Assembly (NCBI RefSeq): GCF_014076415.1
Contig: NZ_CP043568.1
Span: 3,100,001 to 3,164,000 of the forward strand
Direction: 5' to 3'
DNA length: 64,000 bases
Source: Comamonas testosteroni
GTDB lineage: Bacteria; Pseudomonadota; Gammaproteobacteria; Burkholderiales; Burkholderiaceae_C
Part shown: positions 32,238-40,276 of the stretch, piece after piece
Layout of the letters: the number at the start of each line of letters is the position of its first letter
Numbering within the stretch: the first letter of the stretch is position 1
The notes under the pieces: model-generated
Database searches by the model: none
Seen by the model: the letters and a program-made list of their open reading frames with translations, nothing else
What the model was told of the DNA's origin: nothing
Position numbers and translations under genes: made by a program

Positions 32238-33035
32238 TTAAGGAATCAGCGCTGCACGGCCGTCCACATAGACGGCTTCGCCGTTGTCGGGCTTGAGCAC
32301 TTCCACATCGAAGCCGAACTGGCTGTAGTCCGTGCCGTCCTGAATCAGCGGCAGCTCGCCCGTGGGCGACAGCGCTACGCTGGGGAACCACCAGTCACGG
32401 TTGGTGCCGTGGGCGTTGTCGGCAATCAGCTGCAACGCGCCCTTGAGATCCGCGCCGTTGCCGGACTTGATGCGCTCCCAGCTGGTCTCGGCTGCCGTGT
32501 AGCCCACCAGCACCTCGGTGGCCGCATCGATCTCGCCGCCCTCCGCGATCTGAAGCAGGCCCAGGTCGGCGTCCACGGTGTAGTCGGTGCCCGCTGCAAA
32601 GGTCGTGGTGCCGTCCTTGCTTTTGACGGTGACGGCACTCAGCTTGCGTGCACCCGTGGGGGCCGCTGGGGTCACGCCCAGGCGGTAGATGCCGCCCGGC
32701 TCCACCGTGTGCGCCTCGTCCGTCACTGTGGCCGTGGCCTGCGTGTGGGTCTGTGCCGTGCCGGACAGAAACATGCGCAGATTGCTGCCGCTGATGTTGT
32801 CGGTGGTGATGGCCGCCTTGCGGGTGATCTCGATCAGGACTTCTTCGTCCTTCTCGCGCAGGCCGCCCTGCGAGCTGTAATGTGGGGCCTTGTCGCCCTC
32901 CACGCTCAAAGAGAAGGCCGGGCAGTTGCCGAACTGCCGACCGCCCAGCAGGCGGCCCGCCGCATCGAATGGATAGAAAACAAGGCGTCCACGCGGAATC
33001 TGGTATTCCTTTTTGACGCGGGGCAATGCAGCCAT
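32238..33035 (-). CDS. Major tail tube protein
   Basis: 265 residues. Begins MAALPRVKKEYQIPRGRLVFYPFD and shows the paired beta segments RLGVTPAAPTGARKL and TEVLVGYTAAETSWERI usual for tail tube proteins. AAAGGAG precedes ATG 33035. Placed just upstream of the tape measure, with a 109-bp gap that may hold chaperone signals but no evident G/T-type frameshift gene. Confidence 0.7.
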   Translation of the reverse strand: MAALPRVKKEYQIPRGRLVFYPFDAAGRLLGGRQFGNCPAFSLSVEGDKAPHYSSQGGLREKDEEVLIEITRKAAITTDNISGSNLRMFLSGTAQTHTQATATVTDEAHTVEPGGIYRLGVTPAAPTGARKLSAVTVKSKDGTTTFAAGTDYTVDADLGLLQIAEGGEIDAATEVLVGYTAAETSWERIKSGNGADLKGALQLIADNAHGTNRDWWFPSVALSPTGELPLIQDGTDYSQFGFDVEVLKPDNGEAVYVDGRAALIP

Positions 33036-33070
33036 GGCTAGCTCCTTTGAAAGATTGAACGGCGCCGGCC

Positions 33071-33484
33071 TCAGGCGTCCAGCGACTCGAAAACAGACAC
33101 GGTGGTGAACTCCACCGCGTAGCCGACCAGGCCGGCATCCACAAACTCGGCCTCGCGCACGCCGGCGGCGCGCAGCTCGGACCAGGCCCGGCCACCCGGC
33201 ACCGCAGGCCGCCAGCCATGCAGGCAGCCCACCACCTCCTCCATGGCCGCATCCAGCTCGGCGGCAGCGGTGGCGCTGCGCTTGGCAACCAGCACGCAAG
33301 ACCAGCGCGGCTCCAGCTGGGCGGCCTCGCGCGACACGTCGCCCAGGCCTGCGCCAGACATGCGCACCTCAACGGCCGGCACCTGCGTGCGGTCGCACAG
33401 CTCAGAAGCACCGCGCACCTGCCAGGCGGCCAGCGCACTGCGCCCTGCCAGGCGCGACTTGATGACTTGTTCAAGCAACAACAT
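33071..33484 (-). CDS. Minor tail / tail-completion protein
   Basis: 137 residues with LEPRWSCVLVAKRSATAAAELDAAMEEVVGCLHGW, the pattern of Gp37-like or tail-terminator proteins. It follows the head-tail attachment gene by 5 bp and precedes the tail tube gene. Completion of the tail top is the likely role, inferred from gene order. Confidence 0.65.
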   Translation of the reverse strand: MLLLEQVIKSRLAGRSALAAWQVRGASELCDRTQVPAVEVRMSGAGLGDVSREAAQLEPRWSCVLVAKRSATAAAELDAAMEEVVGCLHGWRPAVPGGRAWSELRAAGVREAEFVDAGLVGYAVEFTTVSVFESLDA

Positions 33485-33489
33485 GGCGG

Positions 33490-33810
33490 TCAGTTCAGAA
33501 AGACGATGGGGAACACGGCCCAGCCGCTGGCGTCCTGCACCACCGGCCCGGTGACCTGGCAGGGTTGGCCGCCCACTAGCAGGCCGGTGCTGCCCTCGGC
33601 AATGCCGGGGGCATCGGCAACGGGCATTGCCACGGTGTGGCGCTCGGCGGTGGCGGCATCGGTCAGAAAGCCTTCCAGCGGCGTGCGGTTGAACACAACG
33701 CCAAAGGGCTTGCCGCCCTGCCAGCTGGCCGTGGCGTTGGCCAGCAGCTGGCTCACGCCCAGGTTGATCAGCGCATCCACCTGCGCAAAAGGTTCAGTAC
33801 TTGCCAGCAT
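33490..33810 (-). CDS. Head-tail attachment protein (FII-like)
   Basis: 106 residues, beta-rich: GKPFGVVFNRTPLEG, GIAEGSTGLLVGGQPCQVTGPVVQD. Length, position directly after the capsid gene and strand pattern resemble lambda FII-type attachment proteins. ATG 33810 lies 2 bp from the capsid stop. The longer open frame to 34029 overlaps the capsid gene and is rejected. Confidence 0.6.
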   Translation of the reverse strand: MLASTEPFAQVDALINLGVSQLLANATASWQGGKPFGVVFNRTPLEGFLTDAATAERHTVAMPVADAPGIAEGSTGLLVGGQPCQVTGPVVQDASGWAVFPIVFLN

Positions 33811-33812
33811 GC

Positions 33813-34856
33813 TCAAGCCTTGCGCTTGGCACGCTGCAGCATGCCGGGGCGGGTGCACATGAACAGCGGATAGCTGTACACCTCGGGGCGCACATAGGCC
33901 TGGCGCGCCAGATCGGGCACCACCATGGCGTATACGTCCTGGCCGGGCGTGTTGACGAAAGGCAGAAACTCCGCCGGCGAGAAGCCAGCCTTGAAGGCAT
34001 CGGGCGCGCCCACTGGAAAGAATTGGCATTCGTCGTTGTGGACGGCCACGGTGCTCTTGTCGTCCGTGCCTCGGTAGTTGATGAACAGGATGTTGCCGTA
34101 GCGGAAACTGCCAAACGCCTGCCCCACCTCGTTGCGCAGGTCAGTCGCTTCCTGCTGGTTCAGGTAGGTGCTGCGGGTTTCGGCATTACTGGTCAGGTCG
34201 TCAAAGAAGTTGTCGCCGCACAGGCCCACCGCATAGGTCTGGCCGGGCAGCCAGGCACCGTGGCTACCGCGCATCATGGCGCGGATGACCTCATTGCACT
34301 TCACGCGCACCCTGCCTTCATCGGCGGTTGCAGTCGCAAAGTCAAAGTTGAGGGTTGCGGGGCGGGCAATGCCGAACTGCTCAAACCAGTCATACAACTG
34401 GCTTCCGTCCGCATCCATCACCTTGCCCTGCACTGCGCCCAGGCGCATGTGCTCATGCGTCAGTTCAACAGCAGCACGCAGGCCGGTCTTGCCGTTCATG
34501 ATCTCGGCCACCTCGTTCTGCACGGCCTGCATCTCGCTGGTGCTGCCAAAGGCGCGAATGTTCTGCACCTCGGCCGCATACAGCGTCTTGCCGCGTGCAA
34601 TGCGCGTGGTGGTGAAATGACGGATGTCACGCTTTTCGCCCTTGCCTTCTTCAAGAGGAGCACCGCGCTCGCTTGTGGGGATCAGCGACAGCACGCCGCC
34701 CTTTTGCTCCACGGCAATGGTGGTGGTGCGCACGCGGTCAGGTGTGAAGATGCCCAGTTGCCCCAGCAGCTGCGGCGCATAGGGCGCTTGCTGAATGGCA
34801 GTGGAGAGCGACGTCATATTGAATGCGCCGTGGTTGAAGACGTTCAGATCAGCCAT
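33813..34856 (-). CDS. Major capsid protein, lambda gpE family
   Basis: 347 residues forming the head shell. Diagnostic segments: FNMTSLSTAIQQAPYAPQLLGQLGIF at the start, RGSHGAWLPGQTYAVGLCGDNFFDDL in the middle, FVNTPGQDVYAMVVPDLARQAYVRPEVYSYPLFMC near the end. All match the gpE family (PF03864). Follows the decoration gene as in lambda. ATG 34856 (MADLNVF) chosen as in homologues. Confidence 0.92.
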   Translation of the reverse strand: MADLNVFNHGAFNMTSLSTAIQQAPYAPQLLGQLGIFTPDRVRTTTIAVEQKGGVLSLIPTSERGAPLEEGKGEKRDIRHFTTTRIARGKTLYAAEVQNIRAFGSTSEMQAVQNEVAEIMNGKTGLRAAVELTHEHMRLGAVQGKVMDADGSQLYDWFEQFGIARPATLNFDFATATADEGRVRVKCNEVIRAMMRGSHGAWLPGQTYAVGLCGDNFFDDLTSNAETRSTYLNQQEATDLRNEVGQAFGSFRYGNILFINYRGTDDKSTVAVHNDECQFFPVGAPDAFKAGFSPAEFLPFVNTPGQDVYAMVVPDLARQAYVRPEVYSYPLFMCTRPGMLQRAKRKA

Positions 34857-34884
34857 GTGTTGTGCCTTGTTCTTTCTGCGCGCC

Positions 34885-35271
34885 TTAGCGCGCAACAATG
34901 CCCACGGCGGCCAGTTGGGCCAGGGCAGCGGTTTTCTGGGGTTCGGTCGTGCCTGCGGGCCAGGCCAGCGCATGGGCGGCCACTTCGGCGTCGCGGGCGG
35001 TAATCACGCCGGGCTTTTCAGCGGCGGTGGTGTCCACTGCGGCAAACAGCACGGCCACGGCGGTTTGGCTGCCGTCGGGCGTGCCGCCTTCGCCGCTGCC
35101 ATTGGCGGGGTCTACGGCTACGTATTTGCCGGTGGCAGTGACCTTGCCCAGCACAGCGCCGGGCAGCAGGTTCTTCCCCTGCGCGATAGTGACCACTTCG
35201 CGCGAGCGGGCGCCGTTGGCCTCGCTGACCAGATAGCAGGCCGTGCCGGGGCCGAGTTCTTGCACTTGCAT
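34885..35271 (-). CDS. Head decoration protein, lambda gpD family
   Basis: 128 residues that stabilise the expanded capsid as trimers. The core GTACYLVSEANGARSREVVTIAQGKNLLPGAVLGKVT and the late AVAVLFAAVDTTAAEKPGVITARDAEV are characteristic of gpD (HDPD). Placed between gpC/scaffold and gpE in the lambda order. Confidence 0.9.
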   Translation of the reverse strand: MQVQELGPGTACYLVSEANGARSREVVTIAQGKNLLPGAVLGKVTATGKYVAVDPANGSGEGGTPDGSQTAVAVLFAAVDTTAAEKPGVITARDAEVAAHALAWPAGTTEPQKTAALAQLAAVGIVAR

Positions 35272-35300
35272 GGTGTGTGCTCCTATGGGTGGGGGTTGGG

Positions 35301-36719
35301 TTACGGTGCGGTGCCAAAGGCCTTGCCCCAGCCGGCTGCGGCCTGGGTGGCCGCCTGTGCAGAGCCGTCGGGGCTGGCCGCCTCGACGCCCGAGACATTG
35401 GGGTTGCCCAGCGCCACCATGGCCTGCGCAAACTGGTTGGTGGCTGCGGGCGCCAAAGCGGCCACGGCAGCCGCCGGTGCGGCATCCAGCACGCCCTGGG
35501 CCTGCTCTGCCGTCAGGCCGCCAGCAATGCAGGTCTGCGCCAGGGTGGGGTTGGCTGCGGCATTGGCATGGCCCAGGATGGCGCTGACGCGGGCACGCTC
35601 GGCCTGTGCGCCTTCGGCGCGGGCTTGCTCCAGGCCTTGCGGGGCAGCCGCAGCAGCAGATGCCGCAGGCGCAGCAGCCGACGCAGCAGCGGGGGCCGCA
35701 ACCGTTGCCGTGGAAGGTTCGGCAGGCGCAGCCGCCGCCGGTTGGATGGTTTGGGGGTCGCCCATAGAAGCTCCTTGAAGTTGAATTGACATTCCCGCCC
35801 CTGCGGGGTAACTACGAGCGCGGCGCGCAGACAGGTCGGCAATCACGGCATCTGCCGTGCCAATGCGGTCGGCCAGACGTGCAGCCACACCGGCCACACC
35901 CCGGTACACGGCGGCGCGCGTGTCGCGCACGGTCTGCACTTCCATGCCCCGGTGCCTGGCCACGGCCTGCACAAACATCTGGTACAGGCCCTCGATGTCT
36001 GCCTGCAGGTGCTCGCGCACCGAGGTGGGCAGGGGCTGGTAGGGGTTGCCGTCCACCTTGTGCTCGCCGGCAAAGATGTGGCTGACGTTGATGCCCTCAT
36101 TGGCCAGCGCGCGGCTGTAGTCCACATGGCGCATCACCACGCCGATGGAGCCCACGTAAGAAGTCGTGGTCAGCACCACCTCGTCTGCCGCGCTGGCGGC
36201 CAGATAGGCAGCACTGGCCGCCATGCCGTCGGCCACGGCCACGATGGGCTTGCGCCCGCGCGCGGCGTAGATGCGGTCTGCCAGCTCGAAGGCGCCCGAC
36301 ACCTCGCCGCCCGGGCTGTCCAGCACCAGGGCAATGGCGTGCACCTCGGGCTGGGCCAGGGCGTCTTCCAGGTCGGCGGCCAGGTCGTTGTAGCCAATCA
36401 GCAGGCTGCTGTCGGCCTCCAGCCGGGTGCGGTGCACCAGGGCGCCCATGGCGCTGATGACGGCCACGCCCTCGTTCACGCGGTAGCCGCGTTCGGTGCG
36501 CTCGCCCTTGCGGGTGGTGAACATCTCTGCGGGCAAAGCCGCGCGGGGGCTGATGGCGGCTGCATCGATCTGCAAGCCCTCGGTGCCCAGCAGGCGCTGG
36601 CCCAGGCCGGCGATGATGGCGTCCAGCTTTTGCGGGTGCAGCAGCAGCGGGGTGTTGAACAGGCGGTCGGCCAGGTGCGGATAGGGTCGGCTCATCTGGC
36701 GGTTAATTTGGCGGTTCAT
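35301..36719 (-). CDS. S49 prohead protease with C-terminal scaffold region (gpC/Nu3-like)
   Basis: 472 residues. SppA/S49 peptidase (about 70-300): catalytic Ser in the segment AASAAYLAASAADEVV and the general-base Lys region near GEHKVDGNPYQPLP; VLDSPGGEVSGAFEL is the signature. Residues about 325-472 are an Ala/Pro-rich linker and helical tail (ARAEGAQAERARVSAIL), as in scaffold Nu3, which in lambda is made by internal initiation. The start overlaps the portal stop by ATGA. Confidence 0.9.
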   Translation of the reverse strand: MNRQINRQMSRPYPHLADRLFNTPLLLHPQKLDAIIAGLGQRLLGTEGLQIDAAAISPRAALPAEMFTTRKGERTERGYRVNEGVAVISAMGALVHRTRLEADSSLLIGYNDLAADLEDALAQPEVHAIALVLDSPGGEVSGAFELADRIYAARGRKPIVAVADGMAASAAYLAASAADEVVLTTTSYVGSIGVVMRHVDYSRALANEGINVSHIFAGEHKVDGNPYQPLPTSVREHLQADIEGLYQMFVQAVARHRGMEVQTVRDTRAAVYRGVAGVAARLADRIGTADAVIADLSARRARSYPAGAGMSIQLQGASMGDPQTIQPAAAAPAEPSTATVAAPAAASAAAPAASAAAAAPQGLEQARAEGAQAERARVSAILGHANAAANPTLAQTCIAGGLTAEQAQGVLDAAPAAAVAALAPAATNQFAQAMVALGNPNVSGVEAASPDGSAQAATQAAAGWGKAFGTAP

Positions 36720-38332
36720 GGCGCATCCTTTCGGGCGGGTGCGCCCTCTTCCTTGTCGCTGCCGTGGTCTGCGGTATTGGCAATCCAGGTGGTGGCACCG
36801 GGCTCGGGCAGGCCGTGCTCGCGGCGGCACTCCGCCTCCAGGCGCTGCTGGTGCAGCACCTCTTCCCAGTCCAGGCCTTGCTCGGCGCATTCCTGCTCCA
36901 GGGTGGAGACGCCAATCTCCAGCCGCAGCTTGGCGGCCTGCACTTCCTTGACAGGGTCCACCCAGCCCTTGCCGCCAAACACAAAGCGGCAGCGCGTATA
37001 GGCATAGCGGTTGGCGTAAAAGCCGGGCGCGTCGATCACGCCCGCGTTCACCGCCTCTTCCAGCCACAGCTCGTAGATAGGTCGCAGCCAGGTAGTGGTC
37101 AGCCAGCGGCGGCGGCCGTGAAAGTAGCGCCATGCCTCCAGCAGCGCGGCGCGGGCGCTGCTGTAGTTCACGCGGCTGAAGTCTTTGGCAAACAGCTCGT
37201 ACGGCAGGTTCATGCCTGCGGCAATGCGCCTCTCCACCGCCAGCATGAAGGCCTCGAAGGCCACATTGGGGCGGCCCGGCGCAAACGACTGCAGCCGCGC
37301 GCCCACGGGCAGCGGAATGACCGCCCCGGCCTGCAGCCTGCCGATGCTGCGCGACTGCATGACGGACTCCTTCCACACATCGCGTGCCTGATCGCCGAAC
37401 AGGGCCGAGGCGGCCTCCTGGCTCAGATCCGACTCCAGAAACGCCGCCACCAGCGAATTGGCCAGGCTGGCCTGCAGCTCGTTCTGGGCGTACTTGCCCG
37501 CCATGTGAAACTCGCGCATCACGGCGCTGACGATGGGCTTGCCCCGGCTCTGGCCTGTGCGCTCCTTGGCGTGCAGGTGCACCACGCGGCGGCGGCCCCA
37601 GGGGGTAAAGGCGGGCACGCGCTCCCAGCGGTTCAGGTCCTGCGCCTCGTCGCCGCGCAGGTACAGCGCATCGCCAGGGTGCGCAGCACGAAAGTGGTAG
37701 GCCACGGGCGCGCCCTCTCCGTCCAGCTCCACGCCACGGCGAATGCGGGCCATGCCCTCCAGGTGGGGCGGGGTCTCCAGCCGGTCGGCCTCGATCACGC
37801 TCAGCCGCGTGGCCCAGGGGCTGTCGGGCCGGGGCAGCCATTTGGGGATGGCCACGGCATCGCCGTTCACCATCTCGCCGCCCAGGGCCAGCACCGTCAG
37901 GCCCAGCAAATCCAGCGTGCGGGCCGCATCGCAATCGGTGGTGTCGGCCCAGCTGCGAAAGTGCGCCTCCACCTTGTTGCCCCACTCGCGGGCCTGCTCG
38001 GGCGTCCAGCCCAGCAGGCGGTAGTCGGGCACGGCCGACAGGCGCAGCACTGCACCCACCACGTTGTCGCGGTGGGTCTGCAGGCCGCCGGCCATCAGCC
38101 CGTCATTGCGGGCCAGGTCGCGGGCGCGGCTGGTCAGCGTGCCCAGCTCGGGCAGCAGGTCGGCATCGGCGCTGCCCGCCATGGGCTGCCAGTCGCTCAG
38201 CGCCAGGTCGGTGTGCGATGCGCCCTGGTAGGCCGACATGGCCGCGCCGCCCTTCAATGGCGCTGCGCCCAGCGACGCCGCAAACGACGTGCGGCTGCGA
38301 CTTTGGCGGCTTAGTTGGTTCTTGCGGCCCAT
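36716..38332 (-). CDS. Portal protein, lambda gpB family
   Basis: 538 residues forming the dodecameric DNA portal. Family segments include LTSRARDLARNDGLMAGGLQTHRDNVVGA, WGNKVEAHFRSWA, RRRVVHLHAKERTGQSRGKP and LPYELFAKDFSRVNYSSARAALLEAWRYF. The basic N-terminus (MGRKNQLSRQSRSRTS) may contact DNA. Normal length; no disruption visible. Follows the broken gpW gene. Confidence 0.93.
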   Translation of the reverse strand: MGRKNQLSRQSRSRTSFAASLGAAPLKGGAAMSAYQGASHTDLALSDWQPMAGSADADLLPELGTLTSRARDLARNDGLMAGGLQTHRDNVVGAVLRLSAVPDYRLLGWTPEQAREWGNKVEAHFRSWADTTDCDAARTLDLLGLTVLALGGEMVNGDAVAIPKWLPRPDSPWATRLSVIEADRLETPPHLEGMARIRRGVELDGEGAPVAYHFRAAHPGDALYLRGDEAQDLNRWERVPAFTPWGRRRVVHLHAKERTGQSRGKPIVSAVMREFHMAGKYAQNELQASLANSLVAAFLESDLSQEAASALFGDQARDVWKESVMQSRSIGRLQAGAVIPLPVGARLQSFAPGRPNVAFEAFMLAVERRIAAGMNLPYELFAKDFSRVNYSSARAALLEAWRYFHGRRRWLTTTWLRPIYELWLEEAVNAGVIDAPGFYANRYAYTRCRFVFGGKGWVDPVKEVQAAKLRLEIGVSTLEQECAEQGLDWEEVLHQQRLEAECRREHGLPEPGATTWIANTADHGSDKEEGAPARKDAP

Positions 38333-38334
38333 GC

Positions 38335-38567
38335 TTACACCAGGTAGATGGGCTTGCGCACGGCCTGGCCGCTGCGCTGGGCCAGTTCGGCGTTGATATC
38401 GTCAATGGCGCGGCGCAGCTGCGTCGTGTCGGCATTGAACTGCACGGAGCGCGCGCCCACGCCGTCGGTGCTGTGGCTGGCCTGCGTGGGGCCGGTCAGG
38501 CGCGCATCGATGGCGGCCAGATAACTGTCGTGAGCTGTTCGGTGGTGAGGTGGCTGTAGAGACCCAT
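38335..38567 (-). pseudogene. Head-tail joining protein gpW, one-base frameshift
   Basis: Reading from ATG 38567 gives MGLYSHLTTEQLTT in one frame; a second frame continues as YLAAIDARLTGPTQ and runs to ADTTQLRRAIDDINAELAQRSG and the stop at 38335. Together they make a normal gpW of about 77 residues, positioned as in lambda upstream of the portal gene. The frames meet near 38523-38535, where one base appears to be missing. Either the virion protein is broken or a sequencing error or unusual frameshift is present. Confidence 0.7.
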
Positions 38568-38666
38568 GCGCCGATGGTCGGCGGATGGCTGCGACAAGTC
38601 ACTGCGACATATGTCTCTAAATCATGTCGCAGCTGTCTAGTGCTTATGCAGCAAGGATCTAAACAA

Positions 38667-38681
38667 TCAATTTGATAGCAA
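38667..38681. repeat. 15-bp direct repeat, left of methylase cassette
   Basis: TCAATTTGATAGCAA, identical to 42050-42064. The two copies bracket the Vsr/DUF3883/Dcm genes. A related TTTGATAGC phrase is common in intergenic DNA of Comamonadaceae. Confidence 0.6.
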
Positions 38682-38698
38682 CTCAAGCCATACGAGCA

Positions 38699-39145
38699 TC
38701 AGGCACGCAGTTCGATGCATGAATCGGTTGAACCAATTGCTGCGATCAACCGGTCCGCCAGGACCTTGTCATCTTTTGTCTGGCGGAGAAAGCACTCCCA
38801 GACCACAAGAACTCGCCATCCATCTGCCTGCAGGCCGGCCACGGCAGCCATGTCCCGCCGGGCGTTGCCCTGGAGCTTCTGCGTCCAGAACTCCGTACGG
38901 GTGGATGGCATCTTTGCCAGCTTGCAGCCCTGATGCCCATGCCAGAAGCACCCATGCACGAAGATTGCAAGCCTGAGGCGCGGCAGGACCACATCAGGGC
39001 TGCCCGGGAGATCCTTCCTGTGCAGCCTGTACCTGTACCCGGCTGCATGCAACACCTGACGCACCCGCATTTCGGGCCTGGTGCCCTTGCCACGGATGCC
39101 GGACATCATCTGGCTACGCTTTGACGGAGAGACGATGTCCACCAT
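38699..39145 (-). CDS. vsr: Very short patch repair endonuclease Vsr
   Basis: 148 residues. Nicks beside T:G mismatches created by deamination of 5-methylcytosine. Hallmarks: MSGIRGKGTRPEMRVR at the N-terminus, the catalytic Asp in LPGSPDVVLP, and the CFWHGHQGCKLAKMP zinc/active-site loop. It belongs to the Dcm cassette upstream, the standard pairing. Complete. Confidence 0.93.
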   Translation of the reverse strand: MVDIVSPSKRSQMMSGIRGKGTRPEMRVRQVLHAAGYRYRLHRKDLPGSPDVVLPRLRLAIFVHGCFWHGHQGCKLAKMPSTRTEFWTQKLQGNARRDMAAVAGLQADGWRVLVVWECFLRQTKDDKVLADRLIAAIGSTDSCIELRA

Positions 39146-39166
39146 TCAGGTGCCCTGTGATGCGGA

Positions 39167-40276
39167 TCAGTCCTCGGCCTCGATCACATGCACGGCAGGA
39201 TCGAAGTCAAAGAAGCCAGGCTTGAAAGTCAACGAGTCGACCTGAGCACCTTCAGGACAGGCGTCAATGAATGCCTGTACCGGCTTCAGTTTCTCCCGGA
39301 CATCATGGGCCACCCTCATCCGTGCACCCGCGGCCTTCACTTCGAAAAGCCGATAGATGTCATAGGGGCGCTCGCTAGAGGTGGCGTACCGGATCTCGCC
39401 AGCTGACAGATGAAGCGGGGTCTCGAACTTTCCAGAGGTGCTTTTTGCATCAGCCTCCCTGGTCAATCCAGCCTGCTCGATCCGGAAATCGAAAGGAGCA
39501 ATTGCATTGGTGATCGAAACCCATTCATGTGATGTGACGCCCTGCAGGGTTCCGGACAGCCACTGGTCCATCAACTTCTCACCCAGCTCACCGGTCAACG
39601 CAGCTGCAGCAAGCGATTCTTTGAAATCATCAGGACTGATACCGCGCCCGGGACGACTCGCGTTGAGTTGACGGATTGCCTCAGGATTGCCGACTGCAGC
39701 CTCTTCCAGCAGCACCCCGTCCAGCCACTCCAGAATCGGATGTCCAGCGACTGGAGCAGCTTCATTCACGGCACTGCGCAGAAGCTCCTCTGTCAGGGGA
39801 GTCATCGAGTCAGCTGCATTCGGCAAAAGCTTCCGGAAAGCAGCGTACAGCCCCGAGTCCGGCTCACTGGCGGAAGATACAAGCACTACCTTCACGACGC
39901 TTGGCAAGCCGGTCCCGACGAACTCGATGACAGCAAAATCATCGGGCATCATGCTCGCAAAACGCCCCGTCTGGCCCTCCGGATCATGAACATACTCGCC
40001 ATTGAGGCGAATGTTCTTGGCGTCAATCTTCACCCGCCTGACCAGCGTTTCCATCGGCGCAAGGCCTGGCCCCTGCAGCGTCAGTTCGACAAACGTGCCC
40101 TTCTTAGGCAGCGGCTCCAGCAAGGTACGGAGCCCCGGATAGAAAGCGGGGCTCTCCATGACCTTCACGTCCAGATTGAACGCTTTCTGTTTTGCAGTTC
40201 CCTCTTTCTCGAAGCGGGCCTTGAAAAAAGACAGGTCAGACGGTTTCAGCTTCTTCAGCGCGAGTTTTCTCGACAT
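39167..40276 (-). CDS. DUF3883-like nuclease candidate in methylase operon
   Basis: 369 residues. The C-terminal third (about 270-360) contains FDFRIEQAG, ADAKSTSGKFETPLHLSAGEI and YDIYRLFEVKAAG, matching the DUF3883/NOV_C layout with a D...(D/E)xK core. The first 250 residues are of no known family. It overlaps dcm by 41 bases and precedes vsr, so the three are one operon. It is the best candidate for the restriction activity, though that is an inference from gene order and fold pattern. Confidence 0.65.
   Translation of the reverse strand: MSRKLALKKLKPSDLSFFKARFEKEGTAKQKAFNLDVKVMESPAFYPGLRTLLEPLPKKGTFVELTLQGPGLAPMETLVRRVKIDAKNIRLNGEYVHDPEGQTGRFASMMPDDFAVIEFVGTGLPSVVKVVLVSSASEPDSGLYAAFRKLLPNAADSMTPLTEELLRSAVNEAAPVAGHPILEWLDGVLLEEAAVGNPEAIRQLNASRPGRGISPDDFKESLAAAALTGELGEKLMDQWLSGTLQGVTSHEWVSITNAIAPFDFRIEQAGLTREADAKSTSGKFETPLHLSAGEIRYATSSERPYDIYRLFEVKAAGARMRVAHDVREKLKPVQAFIDACPEGAQVDSLTFKPGFFDFDPAVHVIEAED

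Noticed and set aside
35301..37985. 894-residue single open frame across gpC and portal
   Set aside because: The part upstream of 36719 is a second frame of the portal gene. The portal reading frame is the conserved one, and gpC starts at 36719.
38402..38686. 94-residue minus-strand frame over gpW
   Set aside because: Not protein-like; the gpW frames explain the region better.
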